Shown: positions 1-7,967 of the stretch, in pieces
Position numbering within the stretch: position 1 is the stretch's first letter
How the letters are laid out: each line of letters begins with the position of its first letter
Source of the DNA: Azospirillum sp. TSO35-2
Lineage (GTDB): Bacteria; Pseudomonadota; Alphaproteobacteria; Azospirillales; Azospirillaceae
Direction: 5' to 3'
DNA: 64,000 nt
NCBI RefSeq assembly: GCF_003116095.1
Contig: NZ_LGRA01000022.1
Coordinates: 414,671 to 478,670 of the forward strand
Program-made: the position numbers and the translations under genes
Notes under the pieces: model-generated
Database searches by the model: none
The model's input: only the letters and a program-made list of their open reading frames with translations
What the model was told of the DNA's origin: nothing

Positions 1-891
1 GCGGCTGAGATTGACCATCTCGGCCAGCCCGAGGATCTTCTCGAAGCGGTTCAGCATCAGCGGGTCTTCGCGACGGGTCTGGTCGCTGTCGCGGCGCGAC
101 GCCTTGCGGCGCTTGCCGTCGGCCTCGGCCGCGCCGCCACCCGGTTCGGCGCTGTCGGCGGGCGCCACCCCCGGCCGCGGCCGGGACAACTCGCCCCACA
201 GGGGAACCGGCAGGAAGGTCCGGTAGCCCTGCGCCGCGTGGAAGCGGTCGAGCGGGGCCGCCGCGTCGCCGACGGCGGTCCACAGGGCGGGATCGGCGAC
301 GGCGTCGGCCCCGAGCAGCGCGCCGATGAGCGTCTCGACCGCCGCCTCCTGCCCGGTCAGGCGGCGCTTCGGCCGGACCAGGCGCAACGCGTCGCAGAGC
401 CTGCGGTGCAGCGGCCGCAGGCCGGGCCACGCCGCCAGGGCGCGGTCGGTCGCCAGCCGGGCGGCGCGCAGGCGGGCCAGATCGGCTTGAAACGGGTCGG
501 GCGGCACCGGTGCGGGTTCCGCGACGGGCGACGCCGCGAAGAAGGCGGCCAGCCATTCATAGAGCGCCGCGTTGAGGAGCGGGTCGGGGAACAGGTCGAT
601 GCGGTCCGGCAGTTGGAGGACGACGCCGTCGTAGCGGGCGCTCTCCAGCGTCTCGGTGCCGAGCCCGAGCCGTTGCTTCAGCCCAAGGCGGTGCTCCGAG
701 GCCTCCGCCGCGGCCCCGGCGATGCGGACGGCACCCGGGCCGCCGAGCGCCCGGAACAGGACGCCCAGGCGGGTGCGCACGCCGTCCAGCCGGACCGCGG
801 CGGCGGGGTGGCGCGGGTAGGACGCGGCGTTGCCGACAAGGCGGTGCCACAACGCGCCGACCAGTTCCTCGGGTTCCCAGACCGACGCCAT
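1..891 (-). CDS. norD: NorD, nitric oxide reductase activation protein (partial, C-terminus off the left edge)
   Basis: Only the first 297 codons are present; the frame is still open at base 1, and full-length NorD proteins are roughly 600 residues. Translation begins MASVWEPEELVGAL at the ATG at 891, 7 bp after the norQ stop, so the two are probably co-transcribed. NorD is a cytoplasmic protein with a C-terminal von Willebrand A domain (outside this window). In known nor operons it works with the AAA+ ATPase NorQ to mature the NorCB reductase, probably by metal insertion. The identity rests on position after norC-norB-norQ and on the NorD-like N-terminus; the VWA domain cannot be checked here. 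Confidence 0.85.
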   Translation of the reverse strand, partial: MASVWEPEELVGALWHRLVGNAASYPRHPAAAVRLDGVRTRLGVLFRALGGPGAVRIAGAAAEASEHRLGLKQRLGLGTETLESARYDGVVLQLPDRIDLFPDPLLNAALYEWLAAFFAASPVAEPAPVPPDPFQADLARLRAARLATDRALAAWPGLRPLHRRLCDALRLVRPKRRLTGQEAAVETLIGALLGADAVADPALWTAVGDAAAPLDRFHAAQGYRTFLPVPLWGELSRPRPGVAPADSAEPGGGAAEADGKRRKASRRDSDQTRREDPLMLNRFEKILGLAEMVNLSR

Positions 892-898
892 GGCTCCC

Positions 899-1744
899 TC
901 AGCCCAACGTGAAGTCGGCGGTCCTGAGCAGAGCCGCCTTCACCTCCGGGTCGTCGGTCAGCGGCTCGATCATGGACGCCAGGATGGCCTCGTCGCGCGA
1001 CAGGCCGGAGCGGATCAATGCGGCGCAGTAGACCAGCAGGCGGGTCGACACGCCCTCCTCCAGATCCTGCCCCTTCAGCGCGCGCAACGCGTTGCCGAGC
1101 CGCACCAGGGGAGCGACGCGGTCGTGGTCCAGCCCGCTCTCCTGCGCGACGATCGCCGTCTCGACCTCCGGCTCCGGGAAGCCGAACTCGATGGCGACGA
1201 AGCGTTGGCGCGTGCTGGGTTTCAGCGACTTGAGGATGTTCTGGTAGCCGGGGTTGTAGGAGACGACCAGCATGAAGTCCGGCGGCGCTTCCAGCGTCTC
1301 GCCGGTGCGCTCCAGCGGCAGGATGCGGCGGTCGTCGGTCAGCGGGTGCAGCACGACGGTGACGTCCTTGCGCGCCTCCACCACCTCGTCGAGGTAGCAG
1401 ATGGCGCCCTCGCGCACCGCGCGGGTCAGCGGGCCGTCGGTCCACACCGTGTCGCCGCCCTTCAGCAGATAACGCCCGGTCAGGTCGGCGGCGGTCAGGT
1501 CGTCGTGGCAGGACACGGTGTAGAGCGGCCGCCCGAGCTTGGCCGCCATATGGGCGACGAAGCGGGTCTTGCCGCAGCCGGTCGGCCCCTTCAGCAGCAG
1601 CGGCAGGCGATGGTCGTACGCGTGCTCGAACAGCGCGCACTCGTCACCGATCGGCTGGTAGAAGGGCAGCGACGCAACGTCGCTGTCGGCGGTACGGTCG
1701 ATGTCGGCGGGCACGGCAGCCAGGGTGGCGGCGCTGCGGATCAT
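899..1744 (-). CDS. norQ: NorQ, MoxR/CbbQ-family AAA+ ATPase for NO reductase maturation
   Basis: 281 residues. A P-loop GPTGCGKT lies at residues 53-60 and a Walker B ending in YLDE at about 114-120, followed by the CbbQ/NorQ/GvpN C-terminal region. NorQ with NorD is needed for active NO reductase in other denitrifiers, acting in the cytoplasm on the membrane enzyme. It follows norB after 66 bp that contain a strong stem-loop, and is followed at once by norD. Length and motifs are normal for the family; CbbQ paralogues look alike, but the neighbours decide for NorQ. Confidence 0.93.
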   Translation of the reverse strand: MIRSAATLAAVPADIDRTADSDVASLPFYQPIGDECALFEHAYDHRLPLLLKGPTGCGKTRFVAHMAAKLGRPLYTVSCHDDLTAADLTGRYLLKGGDTVWTDGPLTRAVREGAICYLDEVVEARKDVTVVLHPLTDDRRILPLERTGETLEAPPDFMLVVSYNPGYQNILKSLKPSTRQRFVAIEFGFPEPEVETAIVAQESGLDHDRVAPLVRLGNALRALKGQDLEEGVSTRLLVYCAALIRSGLSRDEAILASMIEPLTDDPEVKAALLRTADFTLG

Positions 1745-1767
1745 GGCGGTTCTCCGGAAAGACGGAC

Positions 1768-1799
1768 GGCCCCCCGCCCAAGGGACAGGGCGGGGGGCC
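1768..1799 (-). other. Intercistronic stem-loop between norB and norQ
   Basis: A perfect 12-bp inverted repeat (GGCCCCCCGCCC / GGGCGGGGGGCC) with an 8-nt loop fills about half of the norB-norQ gap. No U-run follows it on the minus strand, so full termination is unlikely. A 3' stabiliser or partial terminator that keeps norCB mRNA above norQD is the simplest reading (inference). Confidence 0.55.
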
Positions 1800-1810
1800 G
1801 CAGGGGGAGC

Positions 1811-3160
1811 TTACTCGGCGGCCTGGAGGCCACCGGCGATGGCGACCGGACGTTCCTCGCGGGCCGGACCGAACACGGCGTAGAGGAAGACCAGCATGCC
1901 GACCACCACGGCGGCACCGCCGCCCAGGCGCAGCCAGTAGAACATGGCGATCTGCTCCTGCACCTCCATGTAGCCCATGCCCATCACGCGCTGCAGGTGG
2001 GTCTGCACGATGCCGGCGGCGGTGAGCGCGAAGGTCATGAAGGCCATGCCGCCGCTCATCAGCCAGAAGCTCCAGATGTTGAGGGTCTGGTTGTAGGGCT
2101 GCCGACCGCGCAGGTAGGGCATCGCGTAGGTGATGATGGCCAGGTTGATCATCGCATAGGCGCCGTAGAAGGCGAGGTGCCCGTGCGCCGCCGTCACCTG
2201 GGTGCCGTGGGTGTAGTAGTTGATCGGGGCCAGCGTGTGCAGGAAGCCCCACAGCCCGGCGCCGAAGAAGGCGAACACCGCGCAGCCCAGCGACCACAGC
2301 ATCGCCGCCCGGTTCGGATGGCGCCGGCCGCTCCGCCACACCATCATGAAGGCGAAGACGACCATGGTGAAGAAGGGAGCGACTTCCAGCGTCGAGAACA
2401 GCGAACCGATCCACTGCCAGTAGCCGGGCGTGCCGATCCAGTAATAATGGTGGCCGGTGCCGAGGATGCCGCTGAACAGCGCCAGACCGACGATGGCGTA
2501 CAGCCACTTCTCGACGACCTCACGATCGACGCCGGTCATCTTGATCATCAGGAAGGCAAGGATCGAGGCCAGCACCAGTTCCCACACGCCTTCGACCCAC
2601 AGATGGACGACGTACCACCAGTACATCTTGTCCAGAGACAGGTTGGCCGGGTTGTAGAAGGAGAACAGGAAGAAGACCGCGATGCCCCACATGCCCACCA
2701 GCAGGATGTTGGTGATGACCGTGCGGCGGCCCTTCAGCACCGTCAGCGTGATGTTGTAGAGGAACATCAGCGCGACGACAACGATGGCGGCCTTGATCCA
2801 CAGCGGCTGTTCCAGGAACTCCCGCCCTTCATGGATGCGGAAGACGTAGCCGACGACCGCGGCCAGCGCGCCGAAGACGAACAGGCCAAGCTGGACCAGC
2901 GCCAGTTTCGGACTGTGCAGCTCGGTTTCCGCCTCTTCCGGGATCAGGTAATAGGCGGCGCCGAAGAAGCCGATCAACAGCCAGACGATCAGGGCGTTGG
3001 TGTGGATCATGCGGATGATGTTGAACGGCAACAGCTCCGACAGGGTGTTGGGCAGCACGTAGACGACGCCGGCCAGCAACCCGACCAGCAACTGCACCCC
3101 GAACAGCCCCATGGCCGCCGCGAAGTAATAGAGAGCAACTTTTTGCGATTCGTACTTCAT
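1811..3160 (-). CDS. norB: NorB, nitric oxide reductase cytochrome b subunit
   Basis: 449 residues, about 12 transmembrane helices, haem-copper oxidase superfamily. The catalytic subunit reduces 2 NO to N2O in the cytoplasmic membrane. All expected ligands are visible: His53 and His328 for low-spin haem b, His326 for haem b3, and His186, His237 and His238 for FeB. Glu190, in the WVEGVWE motif, is the conserved FeB-site glutamate. The length fits the short cNOR type that pairs with NorC, not the quinol-oxidising qNor, which has an N-terminal extension. It starts 13 bp after the norC stop, as in canonical norCB operons. Confidence 0.97.
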   Translation of the reverse strand: MKYESQKVALYYFAAAMGLFGVQLLVGLLAGVVYVLPNTLSELLPFNIIRMIHTNALIVWLLIGFFGAAYYLIPEEAETELHSPKLALVQLGLFVFGALAAVVGYVFRIHEGREFLEQPLWIKAAIVVVALMFLYNITLTVLKGRRTVITNILLVGMWGIAVFFLFSFYNPANLSLDKMYWWYVVHLWVEGVWELVLASILAFLMIKMTGVDREVVEKWLYAIVGLALFSGILGTGHHYYWIGTPGYWQWIGSLFSTLEVAPFFTMVVFAFMMVWRSGRRHPNRAAMLWSLGCAVFAFFGAGLWGFLHTLAPINYYTHGTQVTAAHGHLAFYGAYAMINLAIITYAMPYLRGRQPYNQTLNIWSFWLMSGGMAFMTFALTAAGIVQTHLQRVMGMGYMEVQEQIAMFYWLRLGGGAAVVVGMLVFLYAVFGPAREERPVAIAGGLQAAE

Positions 3161-3173
3161 GACGAAATTCTCC

Positions 3174-3626
3174 TCAGCCCGACAGCTTGGGCGGCCAGTT
3201 CTGGGTGTTGATCCGGCTGGTCCATTCCAGGAAGGCGGCGAGATCCTCGACCTCCTTCTCGGAGAGATTGAACTGCGGCATCTGGCGCCGCCCCTCGATC
3301 CCCGACGGCTGCGCCGCCATCCAGGACTTCAGCGCCAGGACAGCGCCTTCCTTGTCCTTGTCACCGCCGTAGCGCAGCCACACATTGCCGAGTTCGGGGG
3401 CGAAATAGGCGCCCTCGCCCAGCAGCGTGTGGCAGTTGATGCAGGAATTCTTCTCCCACACATGCTTGCCGCGGGCGACGGCGTCGGTGAGCGTCGATTT
3501 GTCGGTGCTGGTGTTGACGATGTAATTGTGGCTGAGCGCCGTCAACGCGACGAATGTCGCGAAGAAGAACAGCGATCCGCCGTAGAAGATGTTGCGCGCG
3601 GCCGCCTTGGTGAAGCGTTCGGTCAT
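3174..3626 (-). CDS. norC: NorC, nitric oxide reductase cytochrome c subunit
   Basis: 150 residues: one N-terminal membrane anchor (about residues 13-32), then a periplasmic monohaem cytochrome c domain. CINCH at 62-66 is the haem-binding site, and Met116 in a QMPQF context is the likely distal ligand. NorC passes electrons from periplasmic donors to NorB. It is first in the leftward nor operon; its 5' region is shared with divergent norE and holds a Crp/Fnr-type palindrome. Confidence 0.97.
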   Translation of the reverse strand: MTERFTKAAARNIFYGGSLFFFATFVALTALSHNYIVNTSTDKSTLTDAVARGKHVWEKNSCINCHTLLGEGAYFAPELGNVWLRYGGDKDKEGAVLALKSWMAAQPSGIEGRRQMPQFNLSEKEVEDLAAFLEWTSRINTQNWPPKLSG

Positions 3627-3790
3627 CGCTCGGGATCCCTGGAAATCTCGAAGGTCGTTTCGAGGGGGGGTCGGTTCAGGAGGCGTTGGGGGCGCGGCGT
3701 CGGAGCCGGGCCTGAAGGCCGGACGCCGGGTGCCGCGGCGTCGTCCGCCATGGGTCGGACGAATAATTGACCGTGGAAGGAGGGCATTCC

Positions 3791-3804
3791 TTGACCACGG
3801 TCAA
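3791..3804. promoter_or_regulatory. Crp/Fnr-family (NnrR/DNR-like) palindrome in the norC-norE intergenic region
   Basis: TTGACCACGGTCAA has arms TTGACC/GGTCAA, fitting the TTGNN-N4-NNCAA form bound by FNR and NO-responsive DNR/NnrR regulators. It lies 72 bp before the norE start and 165 bp before the norC start. The regulator itself is not in the window. Assignment to NnrR rather than FNR is inferred from the nor context. Confidence 0.6.
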
Positions 3805-3875
3805 GCCGCCCCGACCGCCCCCGTCCTATCCTGCGGCCTTGGCGATGATGCGTCTGCAACGATGAGGAACGGACC

Positions 3876-4478
3876 GTGACGACCATGGACGTGACCACCC
3901 GGGAGATCGGGCCCGCCGTCGGGGAGCCGCCGAGCGGCCTCGACGCGCTGCCCGGCAACCTGATGATGTGGATCCTGATCTTCAGCGAGATGGCGGTGTT
4001 CGGCGCCGCCTTCGTGGGGCTGGCGATCGCGCGGGCGCTCGACCCGGTGACCTTCGCCGCCGGTCAGGCCCACCTGAATGGGACGCTGGGCGCCGTCAAC
4101 ACGATGGTGCTGGTGACCAGCGGCTATCTGGCCGCGCGCGGCGTCGCCGCCGGACGGCGCGGCGCGGTGCGGCAGGCGCGCTGGACCATGGTGGCGGCCG
4201 CCGGCATCGGGTCGATCTTCCTGGCGGTCAAGGCGACGGAATACGCCGCGACGCTGGGCGCCGGTTTGACGATCGACAGCAACAGCTTCTTCGCGCTCTA
4301 TTTCCTGCTGACCGGCTTCCACGCCCTGCATGTGGTGCTGGGGATCGTCATCCTGCTGCTGGTCAGCCGGTCCGGCCGCGACACGCTGGTGGAGAATCTG
4401 GAGACCGGGGCCGCTTTCTGGCACATGGTCGATCTGGTCTGGGTCATCCTCTACCCGCTCATCTATCTGATCCGGTGA
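3876..4478 (+). CDS. norE: NorE, cytochrome c oxidase subunit III-like protein
   Basis: 200 residues with five predicted membrane spans and the subunit III fold, ending in the typical FWHMVDLVWVILYPLIYL segment. NorE proteins are accessory to NO reductase; they raise its activity but are not catalytic. The start is the GTG at 3876, 8 nt after GAGGA; an ATG three codons later is possible. It leads a rightward operon with the COX4-like gene and a small membrane peptide. A generic CoxC-like subunit III would look similar, but no subunit I or II lies nearby. Confidence 0.85.
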   Translation: MTTMDVTTREIGPAVGEPPSGLDALPGNLMMWILIFSEMAVFGAAFVGLAIARALDPVTFAAGQAHLNGTLGAVNTMVLVTSGYLAARGVAAGRRGAVRQARWTMVAAAGIGSIFLAVKATEYAATLGAGLTIDSNSFFALYFLLTGFHALHVVLGIVILLLVSRSGRDTLVENLETGAAFWHMVDLVWVILYPLIYLIR

Positions 4479-4489
4479 GGAGGCATCCG

Positions 4490-4834
4490 ATGAAGACCCT
4501 GATCACGAGGACCTTGGGCAAGGGGATCGACCGGCTCACCCTGTCGTGGCTCCTGCTGCTGGCGCTGACGACCCTCACGCTGCTGTTCGCCCGCCATGGT
4601 GCCGCGGGGGCCGGTCCGGGGATCGCCGGGACCGCGCTGCTGCTGGCCCTGGCGGTGGCGAAGGGGCGGGAAATCCTGCTGCATTACCTGGAGCTGAGCC
4701 ACGCCGGCCCCGGCTGGCGGGTGTTGCTGACCGGCTATCTGGTGGTGCTGTGCGGCGCCATCCTGCTGATCACCGCCGCCGGAACGCTGGGCTGGGTCGG
4801 GCCGGCGGGAAGCCTGCCGGGTGTTGCGCCATGA
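4490..4834 (+). CDS. NorF-like / prokaryotic cytochrome c oxidase subunit IV family membrane protein
   Basis: 114 residues with three hydrophobic segments (about 18-35, 43-60 and 74-98). TGAGGAGG lies just upstream of the ATG. It sits 11 bp after norE, where norF occurs in other denitrifiers, and has the small COX4-like layout. The GREILLHYLELSHAGPGWRVLL stretch (positions 4664-4729) resembles the COX4_pro_2 pattern. It is probably an accessory of the NO reductase. The symbol is withheld because NorF is poorly conserved. Confidence 0.65.
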   Translation: MKTLITRTLGKGIDRLTLSWLLLLALTTLTLLFARHGAAGAGPGIAGTALLLALAVAKGREILLHYLELSHAGPGWRVLLTGYLVVLCGAILLITAAGTLGWVGPAGSLPGVAP

Positions 4835-4986
4835 CCGAGGCGAAGCTGGGGCTGATCATGACCGCGGTCGCGGTGGTTGGCGTCGCCGTGGCGCTGCACC
4901 GCCAGCGGGCGCTGAGCCGTGGCGGGCTGATGGCCGTCATCGGCGCCACCGCCGCCGTGTTCGCCGCGATGTTCTTCACGCAATAG
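4831..4986 (+). CDS. Small two-span membrane protein, translationally coupled to the COX4-like gene
   Basis: 51 residues. Its ATG overlaps the previous TGA (ATGA), implying translational coupling. It has two hydrophobic stretches (about residues 6-22 and 30-49) around a short basic loop HRQRALSR, giving a helical hairpin. No recognised family. Being the last gene of the norE operon suggests a role in NO reductase assembly or stability (inference). Codon use matches the neighbours, which supports it as real. Confidence 0.55.
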   Translation: MTEAKLGLIMTAVAVVGVAVALHRQRALSRGGLMAVIGATAAVFAAMFFTQ

Positions 4987-4998
4987 CCTGCGGCGTGC

Positions 4999-5023
4999 GG
5001 GAGGTGCGACCGTCGCGCCTCCC
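4999..5023 (+). terminator. Possible terminator after the norE operon
   Basis: GGGAGGTGCG and CGCGCCTCCC form a GC-rich stem of about 10 bp (one G-U pair) around a 5-nt loop, 13 bp after the small membrane gene. Only a weak T-rich run (ATATCTT) follows, so termination may be partial. The rest of 4987-5191 shows nothing else clear. Confidence 0.4.
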
Positions 5024-5191
5024 ATATCTTCGGTATTGTGGCGCAAGCTCCACCGTCGGTATCCTCAGCCGGTTTACCGACCAGCAGCATCGCAGCAGAG
5101 CCGAGGGCGCCCGACCGTGCCAACGCACACCGCAAAGACGCCGGCCGCACCCGTCCAGGCCGGACCATCAACGACGACCACGGCGACGACC

Positions 5192-5857
5192 ATGGCGCCG
5201 GACCGCCGGATCCGGGTCATGCTGGTGGAGGACGACGCGCCGATCCGCGAGCGGATGGCGGCGATCCTGCGCGGCGCCGACGCGCTGGACCTGGTCGCCA
5301 TCGCCGCGACGCTGGAACAGGCGCGCGAGCTGTGCGCGGTCCATGTCCCGACGGTGCTGGTCACCGACCTGAAGCTGCCCGACGGCAGCGGCCTCGACCT
5401 GATCCGCGACGTCCGCCGGCTGTTCCCGGCGATGGAGATCATGGTCGTCTCGGTGCTGGGGGACGAGCGCAGCGTGCTGGCCGCCATCGAGGCCGGGGCC
5501 GCCGGCTACATCCTGAAGGACTCGACCTCGGTCGATCTGGTCGGCTCGGTGCTCGACCTCGTCGCCGGGCTGTCGCCGATCTCGACCTCGATCGCCCGGA
5601 CCATCGTCCGCCGGGTCCAGGGCACCCCGCCCGCCGCCAACGAACCGCCGCCGCCCGCCCTGACCGAGCGCGAGATCGACATCCTCTGGGGCATCGCCAA
5701 GGGCTTCACCTACGGCGACATCGCCGAACGGCTGGGCATCTCGCGCAACACGGTGATGACCCACATCAAGAACATCTACCGCAAGCTGGAGGTCAATTCG
5801 CGCGGCGAGGCGGTGTTCGCCGCCATCAACCACAAGATCATCAGCATAGGCGGCTGA
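5192..5857 (+). CDS. NarL/FixJ-family response regulator
   Basis: 221 residues from the ATG at 5192. The receiver domain begins RVMLVEDD, with Asp59 (VTDLKLPDGSG) as phosphoacceptor. A short linker leads to a LuxR-type HTH (LTEREIDILWGIAKGFTYGDIAERLGIS). The partner kinase begins directly after its stop. An in-frame GTG at 5117 has a better Shine-Dalgarno (GAGGG) and would add a Thr/Ala/Pro-rich 25-residue leader of weaker codon bias, so the start is uncertain. Targets are unknown; nearness to the nor genes suggests nitrogen-oxide or respiratory control (inference). Confidence 0.9.
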   Translation: MAPDRRIRVMLVEDDAPIRERMAAILRGADALDLVAIAATLEQARELCAVHVPTVLVTDLKLPDGSGLDLIRDVRRLFPAMEIMVVSVLGDERSVLAAIEAGAAGYILKDSTSVDLVGSVLDLVAGLSPISTSIARTIVRRVQGTPPAANEPPPPALTEREIDILWGIAKGFTYGDIAERLGISRNTVMTHIKNIYRKLEVNSRGEAVFAAINHKIISIGG

Positions 5858-7804
5858 TTGGCCGCCATCCTGTCCTCCGCCGGCCAGCCGGCCGCGGCGC
5901 CGGCCAAAAAACATCCAGCCGACCGGCTGTGGTACGCGGTGCTGGCGGTGTCGCTCAGCGTGCCGGTGCTGGTCGCGCTGCTGATCTTCCGCCCGGTCCA
6001 CCTGCCGCCGGCCGTGGTCCCGCTGTTCCTGCAGCAGGCGCTGCTGGCGGTGCCGGCGGCGGACGGCGCGGCGCCGGGCGACACGCCGGGGTGGCGTCCG
6101 GTGCTGCTGCCCTACCGTTGCCAGCCCGCCGACACGCCGAAGGACGACAGCCTGAACCGCTGCGCCGCAACCTTCCGGATCATCCATCGCCACGAGGTGG
6201 GTGATGAACAGGCCGGCGGCGGCCAGCTCCACTCGCTCTACATCCCGGCCTTCCAGGGCAGCCTGGCGGTGACGCTGAACGGCGTCGCGCTCGCCAGCAG
6301 CCTGTGGCATCAGTCGGCGGTGCAGATCTACTCCGTCGTGCCGATGCTGCTGCCCCTGCCGAGCCCGCTGCTGCACCCGGGCGACAACGTCATCGAGATT
6401 TCCCTGGCCCGGCGGCAGGGGATCGTCAACGGCTTCCTCGACCGCATCGCCATCGGCCCCGACACGCTGTTGAGGCCGGAGTATGACCGCCGTTTCTTCC
6501 TGGCCTCCACCCTGCCGCGGATGCTCGACGGCTGGCAGATCGCCATGGGCCTGTCGATGCTGGTGATCTGGCTGGCCCGCCCGAAGGAGCAGATCTTCCT
6601 GGCCTTCGGCGGCGTGCTGCTCTGCCACGCGCTGTCGTCGGCGCCGGCGATCCTGGGGGCTTCGGCGAACGAGACGCTTCTGCGCAGCGCCATCATGGCG
6701 CGGCTGATGGCCGGCAGCTTCATTCTGCCGATCTCCTGGCTGCTGGTGGGACAGCGGCCGTGGGTTCCGCTGTGGGTGTTCGTGCTGTTGCCGCTGGGAC
6801 TGGTGTCCAGCTACCTCACCCTGCCCTTCGACCTGCACAACCGGCTTCTGTCGTTCGTGATCGTCCCGCTGATCCTGGGGATGATGATGACGGCGCTGGT
6901 CGTGGTGGTGCGCGCGGCGCTGACCCGACGCGATCTTGCGGCAACGCTGCTGGCTGGATCGGCGGCGGCGGCGGCGCTGCTGGCGGTTCACGACGCCCTG
7001 GTCGTGAACGACCTGCTGGGGGAGAACAGCCGGCTGCTGAGCGTCTACGCCAGCGTCTGCATCATGGCGACCGCCAGCGCGGTGCTGATCTGGCGGTTCG
7101 CCCGCACCATGAACGCGCTGGACCGCTTCGGCCTGCGGATGAAGGCGGAGGTCGCGGCGGCGGAGGAGGCGTTGCGCCTCAGCTTCGCCCGCGAGCAGGC
7201 GCAGACCCGCAACGCCATCCTGCAGGTGGAGCGCGTGCGGCTGATGAGCGACCTGCACGACGGCATCGCCGGACAACTGGTGTCCATCCTCGCCCTGTGC
7301 GAGTTGCGCGACAGCGGGTCCGACCCGGTGGCGCTGGCGGTGCGCGGCGCGCTGGCCGACCTGCGGCTGGTCGTCGCCTCGCTGGAGGATTCGGGCGACG
7401 ACCTCGGCGTCATGCTGGCGATGTTCCGCGAGCGGATCGAACCGCAACTGGCGGCGCTGGGCATGCGGCTGACCTGGAGCATGGCGCCCCTGCCCGAGAT
7501 CGCCGGGCTGCATCCGGGGGCGACGTTGAACATCTTCCGCATCCTGCAGGAGGCGGCGATCAACGCCGCCCGCCACAGCGGGTCGCCGGTGCTGGCGGTG
7601 AAGGCCGGGCCGTCGCCGCTGCCGGGTGGCGGCGCAAGGCTGACCGTGCAGGATCAGGGACACGGTGGGGTTGCACCCCGGCCCGGCAGCTACGGGCTGG
7701 CCAACATGCGGCGGCGGGCCGAAACGCTGGGCGCGACGCTGACCATCGACTCCGGCCCCGGCGGGACCACGGTCACCCTGGACCTGCCGACGCACCTGCC
7801 CTGA
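5858..7804 (+). CDS. Multi-pass membrane sensor histidine kinase (HisKA_3 / NarX-UhpB type)
   Basis: About 648 residues from a TTG that follows the regulator stop without a gap. Layout: N-terminal membrane span (about 25-45); a periplasmic region of about 150 residues resembling the jelly-roll sensor of 7TMR-DISM proteins; a block of about seven spans (roughly 210-405); a short coiled linker; HisKA_3 with MSDLHDGIAGQL (His467); and a HATPase with ILQEAAINAARHSG and late G-boxes. It should autophosphorylate and signal to the preceding NarL-type regulator. The periplasmic fold suggests a small-molecule or carbohydrate ligand, but none can be named. Confidence 0.88.
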   Translation: MAAILSSAGQPAAAPAKKHPADRLWYAVLAVSLSVPVLVALLIFRPVHLPPAVVPLFLQQALLAVPAADGAAPGDTPGWRPVLLPYRCQPADTPKDDSLNRCAATFRIIHRHEVGDEQAGGGQLHSLYIPAFQGSLAVTLNGVALASSLWHQSAVQIYSVVPMLLPLPSPLLHPGDNVIEISLARRQGIVNGFLDRIAIGPDTLLRPEYDRRFFLASTLPRMLDGWQIAMGLSMLVIWLARPKEQIFLAFGGVLLCHALSSAPAILGASANETLLRSAIMARLMAGSFILPISWLLVGQRPWVPLWVFVLLPLGLVSSYLTLPFDLHNRLLSFVIVPLILGMMMTALVVVVRAALTRRDLAATLLAGSAAAAALLAVHDALVVNDLLGENSRLLSVYASVCIMATASAVLIWRFARTMNALDRFGLRMKAEVAAAEEALRLSFAREQAQTRNAILQVERVRLMSDLHDGIAGQLVSILALCELRDSGSDPVALAVRGALADLRLVVASLEDSGDDLGVMLAMFRERIEPQLAALGMRLTWSMAPLPEIAGLHPGATLNIFRILQEAAINAARHSGSPVLAVKAGPSPLPGGGARLTVQDQGHGGVAPRPGSYGLANMRRRAETLGATLTIDSGPGGTTVTLDLPTHLP

Positions 7805-7967
7805 GACGGCGGGGCTCCCCCGGCCGGTGGGCGTGGAACCGTCTATTCCTCACACATTCGTGGGATGCCGCCGGCGAGCGGTCGCGGGTAGGTTCGTTTC
7901 GTACGGCGTGCTGGAACGCTGCGCGCCGCGAGACCGATTCGTTCCATCGGCCACCTGGAGGGCATCC

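Noticed and set aside
5168..7795. Very long antisense open frame opposite the two-component genes
   Set aside because: Rich in Arg/Gln/His/Gly with no domain. It is a by-product of high GC3 on the true strand.
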